The notes beneath the pieces were generated by a model. It was given only the letters and a program-made list of their open reading frames with translations. It made no database searches and was not told where the DNA came from. A stretch of DNA of 10,817 bases from Dunaliella salina. Taxonomy: Eukaryota; Chlorophyta; Chlorophyceae; Chlamydomonadales; Dunaliellaceae. Of the stretch, positions 1 to 6,890 are shown piece after piece (the first letter of the stretch is position 1; the number at the start of each line of letters is the position of its first letter). Position numbers and translations under genes: made by a program. Location of the stretch: assembly GCA_002284615.2 (NCBI GenBank), contig MU070377.1, positions 23,516 through 34,332 of the forward strand, written 5' to 3'.

Positions 1-26
1 CACACACACACACACAAACACACACA
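1..26. repeat. (CA)n microsatellite, interrupted
   Basis: An almost pure CA dinucleotide run with one extra-A interruption near position 17. It lies directly before a consensus-looking splice acceptor (CAG at 29-31), so it probably forms the 3' end of an intron of the hydroxylase gene. It also sits at the window edge, where an assembly break is plausible. Confidence 0.9.
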
Positions 27-28
27 TG

Positions 29-31
29 CAG
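29..31 (+). other. Putative 3' splice acceptor (TGCAG)
   Basis: The CA run is followed by TGCAG and then by sequence that reads straight into the hydroxylase frame. Homology to plant sphingoid-base hydroxylases seems to start within a few codons (V-C-Q-R-V-L-L-Q). The protein must have more N-terminal sequence, so an exon boundary here is more likely than a translation start. A second CAG at 81-83 is a less likely acceptor because it would discard conserved-looking residues. This is inference; no transcript data are available. Confidence 0.5.
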
Positions 32-908
32 GGTGAGCCGTGCCCATGTCTGCCAGCGTGTGCTCCTACAACACGGCATGCAGCTGGTGGCTACATTGGC
101 GGCACTGGTGCTGGACCCACAGCAGTGCTCTGCCAACCCGCCTGTGGGCTGGGTGCGTGCAGGCCTCCAATTCCTCATCGGCATGTTCATTATGGACACC
201 TGGCAATACTGGATCCACCGCGCCATGCACACCTCAAGGTTCATGTACAAGCACTTCCACTCCACACACCACCAGCTGTGGAACCCGTACGCATTTGGTG
301 CGCTGTACAACCACCCACTGGAGGCGCTGCTGCTGGACACGCTTGGGGCCACCATCTGCTTTTTCTCCCTCAACATGACCTGCCAGCTGGCGGTGGGCTT
401 CTTCTGCTTCTCCACAGCCAAGACTGTGCTGGACCACAGCAACTACCGCTTCCCTCTGAACCCCCTGCACGACATGTTCCCCAACAGCGCCGCCTACCAC
501 GACGTACACCACGACTTCCACGGCCTCAAGGCCAACTACAGCCAGCCCTTCTTCATCATGTGGGACCTCATCATGGGCACCTACATGGACCCCCGCTCGC
601 TCCAACTGAGTCCTGAGGAACTCGCAGCCGCAGCAGCAGTTGTGCCTAAACCCGCTCCTGCAATTCAGGATGCAGCTCTCAACCATGAGGCAGCTGCCAG
701 CGCCGCCAAGGCCGACGGTGGTGCAGCAGCACCAGCAGCGGCAGCAGGAGGGAGCAGCGGCAGTAGCAACAGGAGCAGCACGGACGCTGCGCACCTGCAG
801 GCGGAAGGGGAGGCGCCACCTGTACAGGAAGAGGCTGAGGGGGTGGATGGGCAGGCGGACAAGTATGTGGGCAAGGTGCGCAGCCGGTTGCACAGGAGTC
901 ATGCATAG
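32..908 (+). CDS. Sphingoid-base C4-hydroxylase-like protein (fatty acid hydroxylase superfamily), last exon
   Basis: This is the C-terminal part of an ER-membrane di-iron hydroxylase. The closest family I recognise is the plant SBH / yeast SUR2 type, which adds the C4 hydroxyl of phytosphingoid bases using cytochrome b5-derived electrons. Numbering from the GTG at 33, the histidine boxes are H62-x3-H66, H76-x2-H79-H80 and H156-x2-H159-H160, with further His at 94 and 135. Motifs shared with plant SBH include MDTWQY, YAFGALYNHPLE and NYSQPFF.MWD..LGTYM-like text. Hydrophobic stretches lie near 42-60 and 97-128. The catalytic domain ends near 185. The last ~105 residues are a low-complexity tail rich in Ala, Ser and acidic residues, which plant homologues lack. 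The stop is TAG at 906-908. About 80-90 N-terminal residues expected from the family must lie in upstream exons outside the window. GTG at 33 is not proposed as a start. Codons are GC3-rich, unlike everything downstream until 10274. Other superfamily members, such as sterol desaturases, are possible but fit less well. Confidence 0.87.
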
Positions 909-1897
909 CCATGCAGTGCACACACTTTGCTGATGGCTGGATGATTGGATGGTGGAATGAGGCATGAGGTTGGGAGGGGCCACATGATGCCGAGAGCATG
1001 CATAAGACAAGACAGTGTGTGAGAGGGGAGGGGCTCAAGTATGGATCTTGCAAGCTGGGGCATGTGGCTGCCTACGCGTGAGCAGCAGAGAGTGAGAGGA
1101 GTGCAACTTGCGGACGCCTTGACTAATATGACTAATACGGAAGTGAGACAAGAGAGCATTTTCGTTGTGTTGGACGCGTGGGGCCCTTGCTTTTGCCGTC
1201 CATGTGCACGAGCCCTTGTTGCACTGGACACGGCAGGTTGTACAGATTGTCATGTCATTGGATGGTGGGACACGGGTACAGCCAAAGTGCTGCTGGGCAA
1301 ATGGGTATCGGGATTTCTGCCTTTTTGTCACATCTACACTGCCACGTGTTCATGTTGTCTTGTTTCATTCCCTGTTGCTGTTTTTGCGAGGTTGCTGTGT
1401 CAGCAAGGTCTTCCTCCATTTCATTACTTTGGCTTGGTTGAATTGAACGGACCAATCATTTCATTTGTTTCAATTTTGCACCATGTTCTTTGCAATTTGG
1501 TGGATATGTAGTTTGACCACACTGGAGGGCTTTATCGTTTCAGGTCACCCTCCAATGCTCTTGAGGTACCAATCCTACTAATGCCTCTCTCTCTGCCTGT
1601 ACATCTTTGTGGTGTCTATTTTGCTTACCTTCTCTTTGGTACAGCCCTTTGATGCACATTATTCAGTGCTGAATCTTTAATGAAATAGCATAAACTAAAA
1701 GGAGAAATTCTCTTTAAATCAGCTATCATTGCTGATACCATGAGGGTAAGGGCTGCATCTGAGCCGCAAACTACGTTAAAACAAGGGCAATTAAGGATAG
1801 CAGTAAAGGTCTTTTGGAATCAAGCCCTGAAGGGAATATGAAAGCCATACCTGTGTACACTCAGAAAGGTGTCCCACACCTGGTGAGAAACAAGGAA
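909..1897. other. 3' UTR and intergenic sequence, no supported gene
   Basis: The first few hundred bases are probably the hydroxylase 3' UTR and are GC-rich. GC falls visibly after about 1350. I found no TGTAA, the usual chlorophyte polyadenylation signal, between 909 and 1950. The first one on the + strand is at 1953-1957, which is over 1 kb from the stop. A 156-codon open frame at 1041-1511 has no recognisable domain and no GC3 bias, so it is not called. An alternative signal or a long 3' UTR is possible. Confidence 0.5.
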
Positions 1898-2127
1898 ACT
1901 TTAAGGTAAGGTTACACGCTACACCCGCCTTCAAGGGCAGCTGAGCGGAAAATGTAACACACTTGACAAAAAAGGAAGCAAGGCTCAAAATGCGAAAACA
2001 AAGTCTCGCTCTGAGTTCAGAAGAGTCATATGCTGGAAGAATTGTACACACGGTCACTCTGTGGAAACCTTTAGGCTGGAGACGCTGTGAGTCCTGAAAA
2101 TCACCAACGTCAAAGGATGATTTACAT
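1898..2127 (-). mobile_element. Probable 3' untranslated region of LINE copy 1
   Basis: This follows the stop codon of the reverse transcriptase remnant on the - strand. The low-coordinate end is placed at 1898 because ACTTTAAGGTA-AGGTT there resembles the sequence at 8981-8997, which lies at a similar distance beyond the C-terminus of LINE fragment D. The rest of the two UTRs does not align convincingly by eye. Just past the stop the + strand has TTTACA twice in tandem (2121-2135), which reads ATGTAA repeats on the element strand. The boundaries are a guess. Confidence 0.3.
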
Positions 2128-3530
2128 TTACATTTGGGGACCTTCAGCCAGATTGTTCGACTGATCAGCCTGTGACTGGTCCTCGCCAGCCAACATAATA
2201 TCCATAAGCTCAGAAATAAACAAATAAAGCTTGTTGTTGTGTTGCAAGAGGAAATCCTGCACACCCTGGACACTAACTTGCTGTAAATAAGGTTGTTCCA
2301 TTGAAAAAACACCTGAGAAGCAGTTGAACAGGTAAGCATACTTTCTCCTCAAATCACAAACAGCTGCATTTCTGCACGTCAAAAGGGCATGGACTTCATC
2401 CTGAATCTCAGCACTAGAGCAGCAATCACACACGAGAGAGTTTCCAGAATCCCAAGCCGTTGTCTCTACCTTCAACCTGTGTGCCCTAAGTCTGAAACGG
2501 CTAACATTCCTTACGACATGTTGAGACAGATCCAAATGCATGTGTCTCGGTAAGCAGGCTGGGGCACGCACATTGTGGTCAAAAGGCACTGCAAACAAAG
2601 TTTGATAGGTTGCCAATTTACTGTAAGTCTCCCGAGGGTTTACTCCCTCAACATCTCTCCACACTGCCCGCAACCTGTGCCTTAGGTCAGCAGTGAACTC
2701 TTGCATAGAAATAGGTGTACCCTGCCGCACAGCTTCAACAAAGGAATCACAGCGCCGCAATCCTTGAAAGGCATCTAAAACTCGAGCAGTCCAGCAAGAA
2801 GGCTCACGAGAATGAATNTTCAGNTCCGCTTTCAGCACGCTTCTCAGCGTCTCGCTATTGGACNTGAGCATNCNATTATACATTTTAACAACAGATCTGA
2901 ACCAATAAAACTGGAGCGGCTCATGACCACACTCCCGCAAAACAGCCCAGTTTGGAGTGGTACGTTTGACACCTAGCGTGCTTTTAAGATAACTCATGTG
3001 CCGCACTTGCAGGTCACTCGCAAACTCCTGCCCTCTTTAATGTACTCAGTTCCCCACACCTGCCCTGCATACAGTCCGGCCGGAACCACATACGTCTTCC
3101 CAAGCCACAGAGAGACATATGGCCTATTTGCCAGAGAATGCTCACGAACAAATTGACAGACCCGAAAAGCAGACGCCATGAACGGACCAGTAGCATGCTC
3201 AGAGGACTTAGTCATGCTCATGCGCTTGTGAAACGTCATGCCGAGGTACTTGAAAGACTCCTTGTGTGCCAGTGGCACCCCCCCAACATGAAAAACAGAC
3301 AGATCTGACCCTGAGGAATTAAAGTGAACTACCTCTGACTTAGCAGTGTTGATGATTAAGTGCTTCCGCTGAGCATACGCATGTAAGCGGTTCAGCATGG
3401 TCTGCAAAGCATGAGGATCATTGGCTATCAGAGTCAGGTCATCAGCGTAAAACATGTGCGTCACATGGAACTCAGCTGTACCCGTGACAGCACCTTGCAC
3501 CCTTTCCGCAATCGCAAAGGACGAGGTAAT
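2128..3530 (-). pseudogene. LINE copy 1: 5'-truncated reverse transcriptase with C-terminal CCHC knuckle
   Basis: This is a non-LTR retrotransposon reverse transcriptase fragment. Reading the - strand from about 3530, the palm motif F-Y-A-D-D lies at 3438-3449, with both catalytic Asp (GAT, GAC) intact. It is followed by the N-T-A-K-S-E-V-V-H-F strand and the K-Y-L-G-M motif. The thumb/connection region contains R-N-V-S-R-F-R-L-R-A-H and then a C-x2-C-x9-H-x4-C zinc knuckle, about 80 more residues, and a TAA stop at 2128-2130. Upstream of 3500 the homology lasts only about 10 codons before a stop, so the fingers and any endonuclease are missing (5' truncation). The frame breaks at 3040/3041, where one base appears to be missing: text reading E-G then Q-E-F-A-S-D continues one frame over. 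Five Ns lie inside this copy, so the break may be a sequencing error rather than decay. No RNase H follows, unlike element A. Confidence 0.9.
2818..2874. other. Cluster of five ambiguous bases (N)
   Basis: Single N characters occur at 2818, 2824, 2864, 2872 and 2874, all inside LINE copy 1. Isolated Ns in repetitive sequence usually mean that reads from different copies were merged or quality was low. Nearby frame calls deserve caution. Confidence 0.95.
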
Positions 3531-4057
3531 GGTTTATGGTGCTTACACTTATCGTGGGAAAAAGAAAGGTGAAGGAAAGCTATGTAAGCAGAGGAATTAC
3601 ATACTTGGCAGGCATAGATCAAAAAATAATTGAAAGAGTTGGCATGCAAGGTTCCAACTTGAAGGGTCATAAGAAAGGAGCTATCAGTCAAGTTGCATGA
3701 CTGCTAGGCTGAGCTCTAAGTCTGCAAGCATGAAAAGAGAGGAAGAGATACTTTGCTGTCGAAATTGTTGCTACACGGGAAAAATGATTGAATTAGTAAG
3801 TTTCTGTTCGAACAAAATGAAAAAAGGAAACTTTAAGTTTGGATTTGTCATTCTTTGCTGCCGTAGCGTGCGGCCATGGCTGGATTGCTTCATCATGTGT
3901 TCAATTTGCATGTAGGTATTTGCATATATCTTGGGGCTGGCTCACCTTGCAGCAAAACTTAAATGCTCACATAGGGAAAGCATTGCAGAGCGTGAAAAAT
4001 TTTGTGTGCACAGGTAAGCACAGATCATTGAAACACCTCACACCACCTCCTGAGTTG
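3531..4057. other. Unassigned sequence between two LINE remnants
   Basis: AT-richer sequence with no open frame I can support. A good-looking splice donor (CAG|GTAAGC) occurs at 4010-4018, but no exon could be tied to it. It may hold further decayed repeat sequence, including the 3' UTR of LINE copy 2. Confidence 0.4.
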
Positions 4058-4503
4058 AAGGGTTACAAGGGGTGGGCTACAGCTTGAGACTCTGACTGAT
4101 CGGCTGCTGGTGATTTTACCAAGGAACAATCTCAGCCAGCATCAAAAATTGAAACGAACTTTGACAAATTTTTCAGAAATTTGTACCAGTCTTGATTTAG
4201 AAAAGCATGATCTCAGGATTAGCCAAAACGTGGTAGCTCGCCAAGAAAGGAATGAAGTCTGTTTGGAAGCTGGGCATAAGCGTGTTATGTTTTAAAAAGA
4301 TCAATGAACATTAATGAACCTTGTATTTTCTGCGCAGCTCACACATCTCCAGGCGCCTGCAATGTGAGAGAACACATTTTTCCTGGACTTGAGCACACTC
4401 ACACTTATCACAAAATAGCCTTCAAGCAGTGGGTACGAAGCCTAAACCTACTCAGCGAGGCTCACATTCCTTATGACTCCTTTATCCAGATCTTTAAATA
4501 AAT
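4058..4503 (-). pseudogene. LINE copy 2, 3' part (C-terminal region of reverse transcriptase protein)
   Basis: On the - strand, right after the end of element A, the text K-D-L-D-K-G-V-I-R-N-V-S matches H-L-D-L-S-Q-H-V-V-R-N-V-S of copy 1. Further down, C-E-L-R-R-K-Y (about 4330) matches C-D-L-R-R-K-Y, then N-Q-D-W-Y-K-F-L-K-N matches the V-Q-D-F-L-L-Q-H-N region, and A-A-D-Q-S-E-S matches Q-A-D-Q-S-N-N near the C-terminus. The distance from the R-N-V-S motif to the end (~430 bp) agrees with copy 1 (~420 bp). The frame is broken repeatedly, and the R-F-R-L-R motif and first half of the zinc knuckle are decayed. A + strand open frame at 4304-4501 is its shadow. Its 5' part lies at 6885-7470, beyond element A. 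Confidence 0.7.
4498..4503. repeat. Target-site duplication ATAAAT (left copy)
   Basis: The same hexamer occurs at 6885-6890. Removing the sequence between the two copies rejoins LINE copy 2 in a frame that matches copy 1, which is strong support that this is a real insertion footprint even though six bases is short. Confidence 0.65.
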
Positions 4504-4667
4504 ATGTTGGGGTACAAAAGGGTGTGCGTGCTGTTTGAAAAGAAAAAAGAAAAAAGAAAACTACGCAGGCAGAGAAACTCTCCCTACATCAATTAAGGAA
4601 GAGGAGACACATAGGCTCAAAAAAGAGCCGTGTGCCCCCTCCACCACAAGGTATGAAAAAGAGAATG
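4504..4667 (-). repeat. 3' UTR of element A with purine-rich tract; repeated in copy B
   Basis: After the TAG stop (4668-4670) comes a block including GAGCCGTGTGCCCCCTCCACC (+ strand, 4626-4646), a GAAAAAA-type purine tract (4537-4560) and TTGGGGT near the end. The same order and near-identical text recur at 8667-8820, fixing this as the 3' end of the family. It also resembles 10467-10571. Confidence 0.75.
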
Positions 4668-5514
4668 CTAATGTGGATCTGGAGGGTTACTAGGAGCACT
4701 TGGCTCTAGAACCTGGCTGTGGGGAGTATTCTTGTTTCCAATAACGCGGCGTGTGGTGACTAGTTTGTGGGCATATTGAACAGAATGGGCATGAAGTTGT
4801 TGAGCAAGCTTCGTGGCACGCTGGTGATCCAATCCTAGTTGTTTGAATTGCTTCAGGGTATGCTCAGTGTAAATAGTTCCACCTACGCCCAGGAGAATAG
4901 GGTGAATTGTGACAGCTTTAGCGTTGATAAGTTTACAGAGGTCTGCATGCTGCTGCTTTGCCGCGTTCAACTGATGCACTGGCCTTGTGTCTTCACAGAA
5001 TTTGATTTCTGATTAGGTGCACATGGCATTCATTTGCAAAGAGTTCATGGGGTCGTCTCATGCGGCTAGTTCTGGAGATCCTCAGCGATGAGCTGCGCAC
5101 CCCTTGTAACCCTTTGTAACCCCTCCATGAGGAGCTGCGCAAAGCGTGATGAGAATGGGTAGGAGAAACATCGTTAGAAGTATGTTTGGCATTAAAGGGG
5201 GTGATAAAAATAGCATCTGGTCGACTGGGGTTGAGTCTTTTCCTGTCTGGAAGGTTGCCAGGGAAGAAGTAGGCAGGTAAAGTTCTGTTTGAGGCATGTG
5301 AAGGGAGTTCGAGGTTGTGTTGAGCAAGCTTAAAGTCGCCTCCTATGTCTGTGTATACTAGGCCTGCCTCTACAGGGCATTTGCTGAGGGCTTTTGTAAT
5401 CATTCTGCCTGCAATATTATGGCACTCAATTTTCATGTTGGAGATGATGTGGTTTTGTCAGCCTGAGAGCATGTGTAGTGCGCTATCCGAGTGATGGCAG
5501 CCTGGGAGGGGGCA
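4668..5514 (-). pseudogene. Element A: CCHC knuckle plus PD-(D/E)XK-like (restriction-like) endonuclease domain
   Basis: The knuckle reads C(5512)-x4-C(5497)-x7-H(5473)-x4 and then TGA at 5458-5460, exactly where the last Cys should be. About 80 residues later comes R-P-D-A-I-F-I-T-P (Asp codon 5215-5217), then a variable linker, then V-H-L-I and, after one inserted base at 5010, E-I-K-F-C-E-D (Glu 5007-5009, Lys 5001-5003). A P-D...E-x-K pattern after a CCHC is the layout of restriction-like endonucleases in R2- and Dualen-type elements, where it nicks the target DNA to prime reverse transcription. The following ~100 residues (4979-4668) include I-L-L-G-V-G-G-T-I-Y and are predicted alpha/beta. 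Assignment as a nuclease is inferred from motif spacing only. Confidence 0.6.
5090..5141 (+). repeat. 32-bp insertion between 10-bp direct repeats, inside the nuclease frame
   Basis: GAGCTGCGCA occurs at 5090-5099 and 5132-5141. The 32 bases between hold CCCTTGTAACCCTTTGTAAC, a tandem TGTAA motif. Repeat plus insert is 42 bp (14 codons), so the frame is kept and the protein shows R-S-S-S on both sides. It may be a minute LINE tail inserted in + orientation with a target-site duplication. Confidence 0.5.
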
Positions 5515-5539
5515 AGATGGATCAGTTGGCCTTTTAAAA

Positions 5540-6345
5540 CGTACTGCATGTTTTTGGTTGTAGAGAGTGCCTGTGCGGTACTGCAGGATGGTATGCTTCA
5601 TGGGTACAGAAATGTTGGGCATGTTTCTGAATGCATTGCTGATTTTTTCTATCTACTTGCGGTATTGAGTTTTTAAAGTAGGAGTAGTAGCCTGTTTTGG
5701 CATTGGCATATCCAAGCTTGTGTTTAGAATGCATGTGGGATTTGAGAGCATCTTGAAGATTGGGGAAATAGGTGAGCTTGTGGGCGGGTGGTGGACCCGC
5801 AGATGTGCCTGCAGCATGCACTCTTTCTTCCTTGGCTAACCAGAAAATGTTTGTAAATGGATTTCCACCAGGACCTGCACCAGGAATCTCGGTGTCTGCC
5901 ATGCAGTTCTGGGCTTCCTTTGCTTGATGTTTTGCAATACCATCTGCACATTCATTTCCAGCGATGCCAGCATGGGACTTCAGCTTGTACATTCGAATTT
6001 TGGTATGGAAGTCTCTAATGAGAGTTGAAATCATTTTAAGGACGTCTCCTTGGATATGCCTCAGGTGTTTCTTAGGGTAAAGAAGTTATTTACATATCTG
6101 TTCAAGAGAGGTGAGGCTGTCTGATGCAATGTCTACATTTTGGTAATGATAGCAGCAGCAATTACTGCCAATTCAGCTCTAGTGATGGTTTTAGTAATCC
6201 CAGCACCTTTTGGTTCTACAAAGTTCTTGCTGTCAGTGGACGGGCAGTAGACGTCTGCTCAGGCTCCAATTTCTTGCTTACTGTTATGGACAAGGCAGCT
6301 GCCATCTGTGTATGCCCATGCCCATGTTCTCCAATCAGCAACTTT
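5540..6345 (-). pseudogene. Element A: RNase H domain and downstream linker
   Basis: This is a retrotransposon RNase H, which degrades the RNA strand of RNA/DNA hybrids. The - strand text reads A-Y-T-D-G-S (Asp 6304-6306), R-A-E-L-A-V-I-A-A-A (Glu 6172-6174), A-S-D-S-L-T-S-L (Asp 6119-6121) and K-S-H-A-G-I-A-G-N-E-C-A-D (Asp 5942-5944). All four metal-binding acidic residues of the DEDD set and the late histidine are therefore preserved. The frame is broken by TGA at 6259-6261, a shift near 6145 and TAA at 6086-6088. The linker after it (G-P-G-G-N-P-F..., L-K-S-H-M-H-S-K-H-K-L-G-Y-A) stays open to about 5650, where a shift in an A-rich run leads into text ending R-T-G-T-L-Y-N-Q-K-H-A before the CCHC knuckle. 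Confidence 0.85.
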
Positions 6346-6884
6346 GAGAGTTAGAATAGTACTGGATTGGCTGGGCACCAAGCCTGTTTCTTGGACGATC
6401 ATGTGTGGATTTTTAAGAGATGTCGTTTTTCCAATGGGAGGTGTTCCAGTTTATTGAAACCTGGCATGTGAGCATGCATGGGATTTAGGACAGGGTGGCT
6501 GCTGACATTCGTCAGCTTCCACTCTGTGGCTTCTTTCAAATCTTTTTTCAGGCCCTGTAGCCAGTCTTGTTATAATTGTTAAGATGGACTCGAGCTGCAG
6601 TGTTCTAAGCAGCAAAGATACGAAGGTCCCAGGTATGTTTAGGTAAAGGTACCTCTTGGTTAGGGCAGGATTGAGGGGCACTGTAACTAAGTTTTTTCGC
6701 GGGGTATGGTTCCAAGTTCGTAACAGAGGTGGGGGTAGGCAGTGAAAAGTTTGGAGTAGGGGTTGGTTATCATGTTCTTATTCCAAGCGGGAAGGAACAT
6801 GAATGTAGCAGTGGCTTCTGTGTTCAAGTTGAGGATGGCTGAGTAAATGGCATGTTGCAAAGCTTGGGTCATGATTCCCTCGTC
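6346..6884 (-). pseudogene. Element A: unknown conserved-looking domain upstream of RNase H
   Basis: The clear part starts D-E-G-I-M-T-Q-A-L-Q-H-A, continues to T-A-T-F-M-F-L-P-A-W-N-K-N (a hydrophobic strand ending in L-P-x-W) and to L-G-T-I-P-R-E-K. One extra A in a run near 6695 then shifts the frame, and the text goes on through L-S-Y-S-A-P, W-D-L-R-I-F-A-A-stop-N-T-A-A-R (TAG 6605-6607, probably a former Trp), and after another shift near 6549 to L-K-K-D-L-K-E-A-T-E-W-K-L. The strand-loop-strand flavour and L-P-x-W recall Rossmann-type N6-adenine methyltransferase C-terminal halves, but no catalytic motif survives inside the element. No family assigned. Confidence 0.4.
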
Positions 6885-6890
6885 ATAAAT
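6885..6890. repeat. Target-site duplication ATAAAT (right copy)
   Basis: Matches 4498-4503. It marks the truncated 5' end of element A. Confidence 0.65.

Larger units (their letters stand above)
4504..6884 (-). mobile_element. Element A: 5'-truncated non-LTR retroelement with RNase H and PD-(D/E)XK-like nuclease, inserted in LINE copy 2
   Basis: This is a 2381-bp insertion on the - strand flanked by ATAAAT direct repeats. From 5' to 3' it holds an unknown domain, RNase H, a CCHC knuckle, a PD-(D/E)XK-like nuclease with a long C-terminus ending N-P-P-D-P-H-stop, and a ~160-bp 3' UTR with a purine-rich tract. No reverse transcriptase is present in it; that part was presumably lost by 5' truncation, as is typical of target-primed reverse transcription. 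RT, RNase H and a restriction-like endonuclease together are known from the Dualen/RandI group described in Chlamydomonas, which is the best guess for its relatives. At least five frameshifts (near 6700, 6549, 6145, 5650, 5010) and four in-frame stops (6605, 6259, 6086, 5458) show it is dead. Confidence 0.75.

Noticed and set aside
234..1010. 258-codon - strand open frame
   Set aside because: It is the antisense shadow of the GC3-rich hydroxylase exon. The histidine boxes are on the + strand.
1041..1511. 156-codon + strand open frame downstream of the hydroxylase
   Set aside because: No domain, no GC3 bias and no homology I recognise. It fits a chance frame in a GC-rich 3' UTR.
1690..1725. 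Possible fourth tail of element A's family (AACTAAAAGGAGAAATTC)
   Set aside because: The match is short and gapped, with none of the neighbouring landmarks.
1953..1957. TGTAA as polyadenylation signal of the hydroxylase gene
   Set aside because: It is over 1 kb from the stop and lies within probable LINE 3' UTR; a single pentamer is weak evidence.
4304..4501. 65-codon + strand open frame with C-I-F-C and E-H-I-F-P, resembling a zf-RVT knuckle
   Set aside because: The - strand here aligns with the C-terminal part of copy 1 (R-N-V-S, C-E-L-R-R-K-Y), so the + frame is a shadow.
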